From Erythrobacter sp. (lineage in GTDB: Bacteria; Pseudomonadota; Alphaproteobacteria; Sphingomonadales; Sphingomonadaceae): a stretch of 64,000 bases of DNA. The notes below the pieces were generated by a model. It saw only the letters and a program-made list of their open reading frames with translations, was not told the origin of the DNA and ran no database searches. The stretch lies in assembly GCA_025698865.1 (NCBI GenBank), contig JAILWQ010000001.1, positions 868,001-932,000 of the forward strand, in the 5' to 3' direction. Positions 51,875 through 64,000 of the stretch are shown here, one piece after another; position 1 is the stretch's first letter, and each line of letters begins with the position of its first letter. The position numbers were made by a program, and so were the translations under genes.

Positions 51875-52728
51875 ACGACGCCTCGATCCGTGTGGTGGCC
51901 GATCTGCTCGCGGCCAGGACCGGGCAGGAACTGACCGAAAGCCGCCTCTGGCGGGTGCCGTCGGCTCTGGCCGGCGTGTTCCGCGAGCGCGGGATTTGCA
52001 ATATCGACCAGCTCGCCTGCCTGATGGCGGAAGGCCGCGATCCGCGCCTTGCCGATGACGTGGTCGAGGCGCTGGTCAACAACGAGACCTATTTCTTCCG
52101 CGACCATCTTTCCTTCCAGGCCCTGTCCGAACGTGTCCTGCCGGACCTTGCGCGGAAACGCGCGGACAAGCGTCGTCTCTCGATCTGGTCAGCCGGATGC
52201 TCGACGGGTCAGGAGGCCCTGTCGCTGGCGATGCTGTTCAAGTCCCGGCCGCAGGAGTGGGACGGGTGGACCATCGACATCGTGGCCACCGACATATCGC
52301 GAAAGGTCATCGAGACCGCCCGCAAGGGGCACTACTCGCAATTCGAGATCCAGCGCGGGATCACTGTCGCGCAAATGCTCGAATTCTTCACCGAAGCCGG
52401 CGAGGGATGGCAGGCGAGCGAGGACATTCTTGCCATGCTGCGCCATCAGCAGCGCAGCCTGCTCGATGCCCCGCCGGCCCCGGGCCGGTTCGACCTAATC
52501 CTGTGCCGAAACGTCCTCCTCTATTTCGATCGCTTCACGCGGGCGCGCGCCTTCGATCGCCTGTCCGCGGCCACGAGGAGTGACGGCTGGCTGATGCTCG
52601 GCGCGGGGGAGACGGTGGTCGGCCAGACCGAACAGTTCGATCCCGGCCCCTTCGGCTCGTCTCTCTACGTGCCGCGGCAGCACGCGTCGCGCCCGGCCGC
52701 CACCATGCCGCGCGTGGCCACGGGCTGA
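51865..52728 (+). CDS. cheR: chemotaxis protein-glutamate methyltransferase CheR
   Basis: 287 residues starting at GTG 51865. N-terminal helical CheR domain, then NNETYFFRDHLSF, the SAM-binding WSAGCSTGQEALSLAM, and RNVLLYFD, all diagnostic. It methylates receptor glutamates with S-adenosylmethionine. Last of the core che genes; a 99-base gap follows before the GGDEF/EAL gene. Confidence 0.94.
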   Translation: MRLNDASIRVVADLLAARTGQELTESRLWRVPSALAGVFRERGICNIDQLACLMAEGRDPRLADDVVEALVNNETYFFRDHLSFQALSERVLPDLARKRADKRRLSIWSAGCSTGQEALSLAMLFKSRPQEWDGWTIDIVATDISRKVIETARKGHYSQFEIQRGITVAQMLEFFTEAGEGWQASEDILAMLRHQQRSLLDAPPAPGRFDLILCRNVLLYFDRFTRARAFDRLSAATRSDGWLMLGAGETVVGQTEQFDPGPFGSSLYVPRQHASRPAATMPRVATG

Positions 52729-52827
52729 GAGGTACGCGATGGCGAGCGAGCGTAAATGGGCAGTTTACCCTTCCTTATCGACCGGTGCGCTAGTCGCTGG
52801 ATGCCAGCACTCGACCGAGAGGACCCC

Positions 52828-54393
52828 GTGGCAGCTGCGAACACTTCCATGAGGCCGGACACGAACTGCACGGTCTTCGCGCCGGTCGCCGTTCTTTCGG
52901 CGATGTTCGGACTGACCGTCATCGCGCTGGTCATGGACGGGCGGTTCGGTGCGGTGCCTCTCGCCATAGGCGTTAGCGGGTTCGCGCTGGCCGCGGCCCT
53001 GCTGGTGCGGCACGGCATCCAGGAGGCGAGAAGCCTCGAAAGGCTGGGCCTCGCGGACACGCTGACGGGCTTGCCCAATCGCCGCGCGCTCCATGCCGAT
53101 TATCGCCACTCCGCTCGCGACGGGGGCGAGATGGCAGTGGCTCTGGTCGACCTCGACGGCTTCGTGCTGGTCAACGAGCAGTACGGCCATCAGGTCGGGG
53201 ACGAGACGATCCGCGAATGCGCGTCGATCATGATGCATATCTGCAAGGGAGAGGCCGCCGTCTATCGGCTGGGCGGGGACGAATTCGCCCTCGTCAAGGA
53301 AGGGCCGCTCGCGGGCAATATTCTCGAAGGCCTGAGCCGCAGGATCATCGAACGGCTGTCGGCCGCGATCCATGTCGATGAACGCCGGCTCAATCTCGGC
53401 GCCAGCATAGGGCTTACACGCTGCACCAGCGGGTCGCCCATCGCCTCGTCCGAGATGCTCCGACGGGCCGACGTGGCGATGTTCGAATCGAAGCGCGCCG
53501 GGAAAGGCCGTTGCACGTGGTTCGTGCCGGACTTCGACCGCTTTCGCGAACAGACCCGCGAGCTCGACGACGATTTGCGGGGCGCTCTGGCGAACCAGCA
53601 GTTCGACGTGCATTACCAGCCGCTGGTGGACTGCCATTCCCGGCGCGTCGTCGCGGTGGAATCGCTCATCCGGTGGAACCGTGCCGACGGAGAAGCGATC
53701 GGCCCCGGCGTGTTCATTCCCGCGGCGGAAAAGTCGGGGCTGATCAACCCGATCGGCCTGTGGGTTCTTCGCCGCGCCTGTCTCGATGCCCTCGACTGGG
53801 GCGGCATCACCCTGTCGGTGAACATTTCGGCCGCCCAGCTGCGCAATCCCGAATTCCCGGTCGAGCTCGGCCAGATCCTCGAGGAGACCGGTTTCGATCC
53901 CGAGCGTCTCGAGCTCGAGATCACCGAGACCTGCCTGGTGATCGACCCCAAGGTCGCAGAGCGCAGCCTCGGCGTCATTCGGGGTTTCGGCGTGAAAGTG
54001 GTGCTGGACGATTTCGGCACCGGATACGCCTCCTTCGGCTTCCTGCGCCGGTTCCGCTTCGAAAAGCTCAAGCTCGACCGCAGCCTGATCGCCAATGCGG
54101 GGCAGGACGATGGCAGCCGGGCGATGATGCTGTCGTCGATCACCGTCGCGCGCGCGATGAACATGGGCGTCACCGCGGAAGGTGTCGAAACGCAGGAGCA
54201 GGCCGAGATGGTCCGCGCGGCGGGATGCGATACCATCCAGGGCTGGCACTATTTCAAGGCCATGCCGGCCGGCGAGATCGGCCAGTATCTCGGGCGAACC
54301 ATCGACGTGGTGCCACCGCGCCCGGTGGCCGTGCCGATACCGCAGGACGGGTTCGCACCGCGGTCCGCCGTCAACGACGCGTCCGCGGCCTGA
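52828..54393 (+). CDS. membrane-bound GGDEF-EAL cyclic-di-GMP enzyme
   Basis: 521 residues from GTG 52828, chosen because AGAGGA lies seven bases upstream; ATGs at 52756 and 52801 would add up to 24 residues. Two transmembrane helices (about 20-36 and 42-62) lead directly into a GGDEF domain (GGDEF at 149-153, intact; no RxxD inhibitory site) and an EAL domain whose signature reads ESL at 278-280 and keeps Asn332, DDFGTG (393-398), KLKLDR and TAEGVET. Both synthesis and breakdown of c-di-GMP are therefore possible. No sensory domain beyond the two helices. Placed after the che operon, so it may couple c-di-GMP to motility. Confidence 0.9.
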   Translation: MAAANTSMRPDTNCTVFAPVAVLSAMFGLTVIALVMDGRFGAVPLAIGVSGFALAAALLVRHGIQEARSLERLGLADTLTGLPNRRALHADYRHSARDGGEMAVALVDLDGFVLVNEQYGHQVGDETIRECASIMMHICKGEAAVYRLGGDEFALVKEGPLAGNILEGLSRRIIERLSAAIHVDERRLNLGASIGLTRCTSGSPIASSEMLRRADVAMFESKRAGKGRCTWFVPDFDRFREQTRELDDDLRGALANQQFDVHYQPLVDCHSRRVVAVESLIRWNRADGEAIGPGVFIPAAEKSGLINPIGLWVLRRACLDALDWGGITLSVNISAAQLRNPEFPVELGQILEETGFDPERLELEITETCLVIDPKVAERSLGVIRGFGVKVVLDDFGTGYASFGFLRRFRFEKLKLDRSLIANAGQDDGSRAMMLSSITVARAMNMGVTAEGVETQEQAEMVRAAGCDTIQGWHYFKAMPAGEIGQYLGRTIDVVPPRPVAVPIPQDGFAPRSAVNDASAA

Positions 54394-54410
54394 CCCAGCC
54401 CCCGCGCTCC

Positions 54411-54426
54411 TTAACTTCGAATCAAC
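54411..54426 (+). promoter_or_regulatory. candidate CtrA-type box upstream of the chemoreceptor gene
   Basis: TTAA-N7-TCAAC at 54411-54426 differs by one base from the alphaproteobacterial CtrA consensus TTAA-N7-TTAAC. It lies 45 bases before the receptor ATG, a usual position for an activator site. CtrA controls motility genes in many alphaproteobacteria. The match is single and short, so chance is a real possibility. Confidence 0.4.
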
Positions 54427-54470
54427 CTTCTTCCTGCAGGAAGACTCACCTTTTCAGACAGGAATTCGAC

Positions 54471-55817
54471 ATGAACGCGCAGTCCGGTGTGTTGACCCAT
54501 ATCGATCGCGACGAGGTCGCCGCGGTTGCGGTCGATCGGGTCGAACATGCTGTCAGCACCACCGCTCTCAGCCGCTGGATCATGTCACTCAGCCTGAAGC
54601 GCAAGGCCCGTCTGACGGCGGCGCTGGCCCTCGGCGGGTTTGCTTGCGTCGCGGTTCTCGCCCTGCTCGGCTTCTCGAACCCTGCATGGATCTCCACGCT
54701 CCGCATCGCAGTCCTCGTGATCACGGCAATCTCGATCACGCTGGCGCTGGCCGGCATGGCGTTCATCGAGACCCACGTGATCGACGTCTTTCTCGAGATA
54801 TCCTCCAACATGAGAAAGCTTTCCGAGGGCAGGCGGGACGTCCAAGTCAGCGCGACCTCGCGCGGCGACGAGCTCGGCGACCTTGCCCGGTCGTTCGAAT
54901 ATTTCGTGAAGGCCGGACACAAGCTCGACGAGCTGTTCGCGAGCCGGATGGCAACCGCGGACCTGCGCAAGGACGAACTGAGCCGGATCGCAGCGCAGTT
55001 CGAAAGCAATATCGGCGATGTCGTATCCGGCGTCGCCGCCGCTTCGAGCGAGTTGCAGTCGACCGCGAGTTCGATGGCCTCTGCCGCCGAACAGTCGGCC
55101 TCGCAGACCAGGCTGGTATCGAACTCCATGGATCAGGCATCGATGGGCATGACCGCCGCTGCCGCCGCGTCGGACGAATTCGCCATGTCGATCGGCGAGA
55201 TCAGCCGGCAGGCGACCAATTCCGCCGAACTGGCGCGCAAGGCGACCGACGCCGCCGCCGAGGCGGACAGCACGATTTCCGCGCTTTCGATTTCCGCCGA
55301 ACAGGTCGGCCAGATCGTCGAGCTCATCCAGTCGATCGCGCAGCGGACCAATCTCCTCGCGCTCAATGCCAGTATCGAGGCTGCGCGCGGCGGCGAAGCC
55401 GGGCGCGGCTTCGCAGTGGTGGCGAGCGAGGTGAAGGAACTCGCCGCGCAGACCAGCAAGGCGACCGAGGAAGTGGCGCAGCAGATCCGCACCATGCAGG
55501 ATTCCACCGGCGCCAGCGTCACGGCCCTGCGGTCGATCGGGGATCAGATCAAACAGCTCGAGACCACCGCTGTCTCGATCGCGAGCGCGGTGGATCAGCA
55601 GTCGATCGCCGGGCAGGATCTTGCCCGCAGCATCGACCTTGCCGCGCGCGGATCCGACGAGGTCGCGGACAATATCGCGCAGGTCCGCGAAACTGCCATG
55701 TCGACCGGCAGCGCGGCCAATCAGGTGCTCAGTTCGGCGACCGAACTCGAGGGACAGGCGTCGACCCTGCGGCACAGGGTCGACGAATTCCTCCGCCATG
55801 TCCGCGCGCTGGACTAG
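54471..55817 (+). CDS. methyl-accepting chemotaxis protein without periplasmic sensor domain
   Basis: 448 residues from ATG 54471, with AGGAA six bases upstream. Transmembrane helices at about 49-68 and 76-98 are separated by only seven residues, so no ligand-binding domain is present outside the membrane. A HAMP-like segment (99-152) leads to a long coiled coil and the signalling hairpin tip at about 281-322 ([33 protein letters not shown]). No CheR-tethering pentapeptide at the C-terminus. It may sense membrane state, proton force or an intracellular signal. Gene placement with che genes suggests it is the array's main partner. Confidence 0.92.
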   Translation: MNAQSGVLTHIDRDEVAAVAVDRVEHAVSTTALSRWIMSLSLKRKARLTAALALGGFACVAVLALLGFSNPAWISTLRIAVLVITAISITLALAGMAFIETHVIDVFLEISSNMRKLSEGRRDVQVSATSRGDELGDLARSFEYFVKAGHKLDELFASRMATADLRKDELSRIAAQFESNIGDVVSGVAAASSELQSTASSMASAAEQSASQTRLVSNSMDQASMGMTAAAAASDEFAMSIGEISRQATNSAELARKATDAAAEADSTISALSISAEQVGQIVELIQSIAQRTNLLALNASIEAARGGEAGRGFAVVASEVKELAAQTSKATEEVAQQIRTMQDSTGASVTALRSIGDQIKQLETTAVSIASAVDQQSIAGQDLARSIDLAARGSDEVADNIAQVRETAMSTGSAANQVLSSATELEGQASTLRHRVDEFLRHVRALD

Positions 55818-55823
55818 GCAGCG

Positions 55824-59150
<3,327 letters not shown>

Positions 59151-59236
59151 GTGGTGTTCTCCCCGAAGATCGCGCCGGTCTAGGCAAGCCACGGGACAAT
59201 GCAAGGCGTCGCTCGCAGCGACGCCTCTCACCACGC

Positions 59237-60124
59237 TCAACCGTCCAGCTGGGCGAGCAGCTGTTTCGCGCGCGAGAGGTGCGGCCGGTCGAGCATTCCC
59301 TTGCGCCAGCCGATCGTGCCGGCGCCCGGATTGGCGTCGAACAACTCGACGATCTCGCGCGCTTCGGCGACCTCGTCCTCGCTCGGCGTGAAGGCGGCGT
59401 TGATCACCTCGACCTGCGCCGGATGGATCGCCAGCATCCCGCGATAGCCGTCGCGCCGCACCTGTTCTGCCCGCGCCTTGAGGCCGTCGAGATCGCGGAA
59501 ATCGCCCATGATCGTCTCGATCGGCAGGACGCCTGCCTTGGCCGCGCCCATCAGGCAGAGGCTGCGTGCGAGCTCGAAGGCGGGGCGATAGCGCCCGTCG
59601 GCCTCGACATTGTCGAGCGCGCCGACCGCATCCGCCAGATCCTCCGCGCCCCAAGTCATCGCGACGAGACGCGGCGCGCCGCGATAGGTGCCGGTGGTGA
59701 ACATCGCCGCGGCGGTCTCGGTCACCAGCGCGGCGACGGGGGTCGAGCCTTCCTCGATCCCGTGCGCCCGCTCCTGCGCGGTCAGCATCACGTCCAGCGC
59801 CTCGACATCATGGCCGCCCTCGGCCTTGGGCAGCAGGATGCCGCCGGGCCGCGCGGGCATCACCGCGTCGAGATCGGCGGCGGTCCATTCGCCGTCGAGC
59901 GGATTGACCCGGACCCAGATGCGTGCGCGATGCTCGGCATTCTGCGCCAGGAACTCGGCGACCATCCGGCGGGCCTCGGGCTTCTGGGGAATGGAAACCG
60001 CATCCTCGAGATCTAGGATCACGATATCCGCCGGGCCGCCCAGCGCCTTTTCCATCTTGCGGGCGCTGTCGCCCGGCGCGAACAGCCAGGAACGCATTTT
60101 CGGCGGGGCGGCGGCGGTCGGCAT
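59237..60124 (-). CDS. HpcH/HpaI-family (CitE-like) C-C lyase
   Basis: 295 residues from ATG 60124, which has AAGGAG nine bases upstream; a TTG three codons earlier is less likely. The beta-barrel start RSWLFAPGDSARKMEKAL, the metal ligands in VILDLEDAV, and TWGAEDLADAVGA are those of CitE/malyl-CoA lyase-like enzymes. RGMLAIHPAQVEVINAAF is the family's C-terminal block. Likely reactions are cleavage of malyl-CoA, citramalyl-CoA or similar 3-hydroxyacyl-CoA. Without citD or citF nearby it is not a citrate lyase. Divergent from ppc (141 bases between starts). Confidence 0.85.
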   Translation of the reverse strand: MPTAAAPPKMRSWLFAPGDSARKMEKALGGPADIVILDLEDAVSIPQKPEARRMVAEFLAQNAEHRARIWVRVNPLDGEWTAADLDAVMPARPGGILLPKAEGGHDVEALDVMLTAQERAHGIEEGSTPVAALVTETAAAMFTTGTYRGAPRLVAMTWGAEDLADAVGALDNVEADGRYRPAFELARSLCLMGAAKAGVLPIETIMGDFRDLDGLKARAEQVRRDGYRGMLAIHPAQVEVINAAFTPSEDEVAEAREIVELFDANPGAGTIGWRKGMLDRPHLSRAKQLLAQLDG

Positions 60125-60265
60125 GTCCGGCAATCTCCTTCGTGGCGCACGCGCCTATCAAGCGGATTGCGGTTTTGCCAGCACCGGCCGCGCTCCAGAT
60201 CGGCGATTGCTGCATTGCCGCAAAAGCCCTTGGGTCCATGACAGGTCGCCGTTACACCTTGCCCC

Positions 60266-62935
60266 ATGAACGACCCCCGCCCCGCGATCCGCCAGAACGA
60301 AGACATCCGCTATCTCGGCAAGCTGCTGGGTGACGTCATCCGCGATCTGGGGGGCGACGAGCTGTTCGAGCGGATCGAGACCATCCGCGCGGCGAGCGTC
60401 AACCGCCACCGGGGCGAGGAGGTTGCCGATAGCGGGCTCGACGCGCTCGATCTCGATCAGGCGCTGGCCTTCGTGCGCAGCTTCGGCGTCTTTTCCATGC
60501 TCGCCAATCTCGCCGAGGATCGCGAGGGGATCATGGCACAGACCCGGGCGAGCTTCGCCGACACCATGGCCGAACTCGAAGCCCAGGGCATCACCCGCGA
60601 AAGGATCGCCGAGGCGCTGGACCGCGCGCTGATCGCCCCGGTCCTCACCGCCCATCCGACCGAGGTGCGGCGCCGCAGCGTGCTCGACCACCGCAACCGC
60701 ATCGCCGATCTCATGCGGCTGCGCGATGCGGGCGAGGGGCGGACACCCGAAGGCGACGAGATCGAGGCGGCGATCGTCCGCCAGATCGCGCTGCTGTGGC
60801 TGACCCGGACCCTGCGGCGCGAACGATTGTTCGTGACCGACGAGATCGACAACGCGGTGGACGTGTTCCGCCAGGTGTTCGTGCCCGTCCTGCCCGGGTT
60901 CTACGCGATGATCGAACGGGTCTCGGGCCACCGTTCCGCGAGTTTCCTGCGCGTCGGCACCTGGATCGGGGGCGATCGCGACGGCAATCCCTTCGTCACG
61001 GCGAAGACCATGCGCTACGCCCTCGGCCGGGCGAGCGAGGCGGTGCTGCTCCATTATCTCGACGCGGTCCACGCGCTGGGTCAGGAGCTTTCGATCAGCA
61101 ACGAGCTCGCCCCGCCGGGCAGGGAATTGCGCGACCTCGCCGACGCCAGCGGCGACGTGTCTCCCCATCGCGGCGACGAGCCCTATCGCCGGGCGCTGTC
61201 CGGCATCTATGCGCGCCTTGCCGCGACCTATCGCGAGATCGCGGGCAGAGCCCCGCCCCGCCCGAGCCATCTCGACCGCCCCGCCTATGAAGGACCCGAC
61301 GCTTTTGGCGCGGATTTGCGCGTGGTCGCCCGCGCCTTGCGCGAAGCGGCGGGCAGCACTCTCACCTCGCACGGCGCGCTCGGACGCCTGATCCGTGCGG
61401 TCCGCACCTTCGGCTTCCACCTCGCCACGCTCGACATGCGCCAGAACAGCGCGGTGCACGAGCGGGTGGTGGCCGAACTGCTGGCCGGGGCCGGTGTGGA
61501 AGCGGACTATCTGGCGCTCGACGAGGATGCCCGGGTCGCCCTGCTGCGCCGCGAGCTTACCTCGCCCCGCCCCCTGCGCGCCGCGTGGAGCGAATATTCA
61601 GAGGAGACCGCCAAGGAGCTGGCGATCCTCAAGGAAGCCGCCCGCACCCATGCCCGTTACGGGCGCGAGGCGATCCGCAATTACGTGATCTCGATGGCGG
61701 AGAACGTCTCCGATCTGCTCGAAGTCAATCTGCTGCTGAAGGAGGTCGGCCTCTACCGCCCCGGCGAGGTCGCGGATGCGGCGATCATGGCGGTCCCGCT
61801 GTTCGAGACGGTCGAGGATCTGCGCAATGCGCCAGAAGCCATGCGCGCCTATTTCGCCCTGCCCGAGATCGCCGCCATTGCGCGGGCGCGCGGCCATCAG
61901 GAGGTGATGCTCGGCTATTCCGATTCCAACAAGGACGGCGGCTACCTCACCTCCAATTTCGAACTCGCCAGCGCGAGCGAGGCGCTGGCCGAAGTGTTCG
62001 ACGAAGCGGGTATCGCCCTCCAGCTGTTCCACGGCCGTGGCGGTTCGGTCGGGCGCGGCGGGGGCAGCGCCTTCGAGGCGATCCGGGGCCAGCCGCCGGG
62101 CACGGTGGGCGGCCGCATCCGCATCACCGAACAGGGCGAGGTGATCGCCGCGAAGTACGGCATGCCCGAAACCGCGCAGGCCAATCTCGAAGCGATGACC
62201 AGCGCCACGCTGCTGGCGACGCTCGAACCCGCACGGGTCGCCAGCGAGGACTACGCCCGCTTCTCCGATGCGATGGGCGAGCTTTCGGGGCGCGCTTTCG
62301 CTGCCTATCGCGGGCTCGTCTACGAGACGGAGGGCTTCAATGGTTTCTTCCGCCAGATGACGCCGATCGCCGAGATCGCCACGCTCAATATCGGATCGCG
62401 CCCGGCGAGCCGCAGCAAGTCCGACCGGATCGAGGATCTGCGCGCGATCCCCTGGGTCTTCAGCTGGTCGCAGGCGCGCGTGATGCTGCCGGGTTGGTAC
62501 GGCGTCGGCAGCGCGCTCGCCGGGTTCGAGGACAAGGGCCTGCTGCGCGCCATGGCGAGCGAGTGGCCGCTCTTCGCCAACACGCTCGACAATATGGAGA
62601 TGGTGCTGGCCAAATCGGACCTCGCCATCGCGCGGCGCTATGCCGGGCTGGTCGACGACAGCGCCTTTGCCGACGAAACCTTCGCCCGGATCGAGAGCGA
62701 GTGGCAGCGCACGCACGACGCGCTACTCGATGCGACCGGCCAGTCGCGGCTGCTCAAACGCAATCCCCGGCTCGAGGCGTCGATCCGCCTGCGCCTCCCT
62801 TATATCGAGCCTCTCAATCTGGTGCAGGTCGGCTTGATCCGGCGCCTGCGCGCGGGCGAGGACGATCCGCGCATCGCGGAAGGCATCCGCCTGTCGATCA
62901 ACTCGATCGCCACGGCCCTTCGCAACAGCGGCTAG
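60266..62935 (+). CDS. ppc: phosphoenolpyruvate carboxylase
   Basis: 889 residues, full length. Catalytic His130 lies in LTAHPTEVRRRS; GGDRDGNPFVT, FHGRGGSVGRGGG and the substrate-lysine block SDSNKDGGYLTSNF are all present, and the C-terminus reads RNSG, a mild variant of the usual RNTG that lines the active site. It carboxylates PEP to oxaloacetate with bicarbonate, refilling the TCA cycle. No clear ribosome-binding site before ATG 60266. Its stop is three bases from the convergent MocA-like gene. Confidence 0.97.
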   Translation: MNDPRPAIRQNEDIRYLGKLLGDVIRDLGGDELFERIETIRAASVNRHRGEEVADSGLDALDLDQALAFVRSFGVFSMLANLAEDREGIMAQTRASFADTMAELEAQGITRERIAEALDRALIAPVLTAHPTEVRRRSVLDHRNRIADLMRLRDAGEGRTPEGDEIEAAIVRQIALLWLTRTLRRERLFVTDEIDNAVDVFRQVFVPVLPGFYAMIERVSGHRSASFLRVGTWIGGDRDGNPFVTAKTMRYALGRASEAVLLHYLDAVHALGQELSISNELAPPGRELRDLADASGDVSPHRGDEPYRRALSGIYARLAATYREIAGRAPPRPSHLDRPAYEGPDAFGADLRVVARALREAAGSTLTSHGALGRLIRAVRTFGFHLATLDMRQNSAVHERVVAELLAGAGVEADYLALDEDARVALLRRELTSPRPLRAAWSEYSEETAKELAILKEAARTHARYGREAIRNYVISMAENVSDLLEVNLLLKEVGLYRPGEVADAAIMAVPLFETVEDLRNAPEAMRAYFALPEIAAIARARGHQEVMLGYSDSNKDGGYLTSNFELASASEALAEVFDEAGIALQLFHGRGGSVGRGGGSAFEAIRGQPPGTVGGRIRITEQGEVIAAKYGMPETAQANLEAMTSATLLATLEPARVASEDYARFSDAMGELSGRAFAAYRGLVYETEGFNGFFRQMTPIAEIATLNIGSRPASRSKSDRIEDLRAIPWVFSWSQARVMLPGWYGVGSALAGFEDKGLLRAMASEWPLFANTLDNMEMVLAKSDLAIARRYAGLVDDSAFADETFARIESEWQRTHDALLDATGQSRLLKRNPRLEASIRLRLPYIEPLNLVQVGLIRRLRAGEDDPRIAEGIRLSINSIATALRNSG

Positions 62936-62938
62936 ACC

Positions 62939-63553
62939 CTAGGTATCGGTGCGGGCGAGCCGTTCGAGATCGGCCCTCGCATCGACATCCTCGATGCAAC
63001 CGGGATCGTCGACTGCGATGCGGACGACACCCGGCGTCGCTTCCAGAACCACGCGGGCACCCCGATCGCCGGACAGATGGCCGAGCGCACCGAACAGTTG
63101 CGGCGCGATCGCCACGGGATGGCCCGGCCTCCCTGCGAATTCGGGCATGGCGGCCGACGCTCCGGCAAGGACGCGTTCGAGCATGGCGTCGGCTACCGCC
63201 GCGCTGCAACGCGGCATGTCGCCGAGAAACATCGCGACCGCCCTGCTGTCGTCCGGCAGCGCGGCGAGCCCGCAGCGAAGCGAGGCGGACAGCCCTTCCG
63301 CCCAATCCTCGCACACTACGTTTCGCAGGCGCGGATCGTCGAACGGTTCGAGCGCTTCCCTCACCCGGTCCGCGCGCGCGCCAAGGACCACCGTGACCGT
63401 CTCGACCCGCGCTCCGAGCGCGGCAGCGACGGCCCAGCCGATCAGCGGCCGGTCACCCAGCGGAGCGAGCAGCTTGGCGCCGTCGAACCGCGTCCCCGCG
63501 CCGGCGGCGAGGACCACGGCGTGGCAGCCTGCGGGAATGTCAGGCGGCTGCAA
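62939..63553 (-). CDS. MocA/MobA-like molybdenum cofactor nucleotidyltransferase
   Basis: About 204 residues. The nucleotide-binding motif VVLAAGAGTRFDGAKLLAPLG sits at the N-terminus and FLGDMPRCSAAVADAM holds the metal-binding GDMP. This pattern fits MocA, which joins CTP to molybdopterin to give the cytosine dinucleotide used by xanthine-oxidase-family enzymes (MobA would use GTP). Start is uncertain: TTG 63553 overlaps the XdhC gene by 14 bases; no ATG is available before the first motif. Linked with XdhC on the same strand, so both likely mature a molybdenum hydroxylase. Confidence 0.82.
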   Translation of the reverse strand: MQPPDIPAGCHAVVLAAGAGTRFDGAKLLAPLGDRPLIGWAVAAALGARVETVTVVLGARADRVREALEPFDDPRLRNVVCEDWAEGLSASLRCGLAALPDDSRAVAMFLGDMPRCSAAVADAMLERVLAGASAAMPEFAGRPGHPVAIAPQLFGALGHLSGDRGARVVLEATPGVVRIAVDDPGCIEDVDARADLERLARTDT

Positions 63554-64000
63554 GCTGCTGCGCCTCGTTCGCGCTGCTGCTTTCGGCAGCGCGGCCCTGC
63601 GCGATGATCTCGCCGACGACCGAAACCGCGACCTCCCACGGCGATGCGGCCGGTATCGGCAGGCCAATGGGCGCGTGAAGGCGCGCGATCTGCGCCTCGC
63701 TCAATCCGGCAGCCACGAGCCCTTCGCGCCGCTGACCGAGCTTGCGCCGCGATCCGAGGACACCGACGTAACCCGCTTGTGACCGCAGGCTCGGCACCAG
63801 CGCTTCCTGATCGGCCTCCAGATCATGCGTCGCGACTGCGATGGCGGTCCACGGGTCAAGGTCGATTTCGGTGAGGGATTCCGTCAGCGCACGCCGGTCG
63901 CAGACGATCCCGAATGGCGGCTCTCCGGAGGGGCCGTACGGGCTGAGAAGCATGGTCTCCCAACCGATCGTCCGGCCCATGCCCGCAATGGCCAGCGCGA
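63540..64000 (-). CDS. XdhC/CoxI family molybdenum-enzyme maturation protein, 5' end outside window
   Basis: About 153 C-terminal residues are seen; the reading frame continues through the right edge (ALAIAGMGRTIGWETMLLS), so the apparent ATG at 63980 is internal. The Rossmann-like part (IGWETMLLSPYGPSG, then TAIAVATHDLEADQEAL) and the C-terminal XdhC block GYVGVLGSRRKLGQRREGL are diagnostic. XdhC binds molybdenum cofactor, helps sulfurate it and inserts it into xanthine dehydrogenase-type enzymes. It overlaps the MocA-like start, forming a two-gene unit whose target enzyme is not in the window; the orphan 2Fe-2S subunit at 45472-46023 belongs to that enzyme class. Confidence 0.85.
   Translation of the reverse strand, partial: ALAIAGMGRTIGWETMLLSPYGPSGEPPFGIVCDRRALTESLTEIDLDPWTAIAVATHDLEADQEALVPSLRSQAGYVGVLGSRRKLGQRREGLVAAGLSEAQIARLHAPIGLPIPAASPWEVAVSVVGEIIAQGRAAESSSANEAQQLAAA

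Overview
The window reads as one contiguous stretch of high-GC alphaproteobacterial chromosome, most like an Erythrobacteraceae/Sphingomonadales member. The reasons are a crtY-crtI-crtB carotenoid cluster, an RcdA (CtrA-degradation) gene, a nitrogen-type PTS enzyme I, a MipA outer-membrane protein, several periplasmic amidohydrolases, and interspersed inverted repeats of the CTGAGC(C/T)TGTCGAAG type. No rRNA, tRNA or CRISPR array was found, and no gene-free gap exceeds about 300 bases. Taxonomy is inferred from gene content only.

Layout. 1-2.9 kb: a DUF421 membrane protein (cut by the left edge), a secreted amidohydrolase and a MipA-type outer-membrane protein, all on the minus strand. 2.95-7.3 kb: the carotenoid operon crtY-crtI-(LOG-family gene)-crtB. 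7.35-11 kb: a biotin-dependent acyl-CoA carboxylase alpha subunit and a secreted DUF885 protein. 11-15.5 kb: Bcr/CflA-type efflux pump, DNA polymerase IV, Nudix hydrolase, Dps, a divergent GDT1-like membrane protein and a small hypothetical protein. 15.6-24 kb: serS, an inverted repeat pair, surE, a K+ channel, a DUF1761 protein, rimO, a lipoprotein serine hydrolase, YjbQ, a transglutaminase-like protein and an L,D-transpeptidase. 24-29.5 kb, minus strand: ptsP, a RodZ-like protein, cpoB and tilS. 29.4-34.6 kb: a divergent pair of DUF465 small proteins, rcdA, glpK, a metallo-hydrolase, a DUF4230 protein and nadA.

34.6-37.5 kb is the one clear site of rearrangement. An IS1380-family element joins the first ~35 codons of a low-GC, apparently foreign gene to the C-terminal ~400 codons of a different gene (DUF2254). 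An intact DUF2254 paralogue follows. 38.9-46 kb holds transporters, an Old Yellow Enzyme, lipB, a methyltransferase, an ArsC-like protein and an orphan 2Fe-2S subunit of the molybdenum hydroxylase type. 46-55.8 kb contains a MATE pump and a complete chemotaxis set (cheA-cheW-cheY-cheB-cheR, then a GGDEF/EAL protein and a receptor without a periplasmic sensor domain). 55.8-64 kb has a very large secreted beta-propeller/amidohydrolase, a CitE-like lyase, ppc, and a MocA-like/XdhC pair that matures molybdenum enzymes; the last gene is cut by the right edge.

Genes that plausibly work together: crtY/I/B turn GGPP into beta-carotene; che genes plus receptor form a signalling array; MocA-like and XdhC could mature the molybdenum enzyme to which the orphan 2Fe-2S subunit belongs. 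Five of eleven convergent gene pairs end in a shared four-base palindrome (TTAA or CTAG) that supplies both stop codons.
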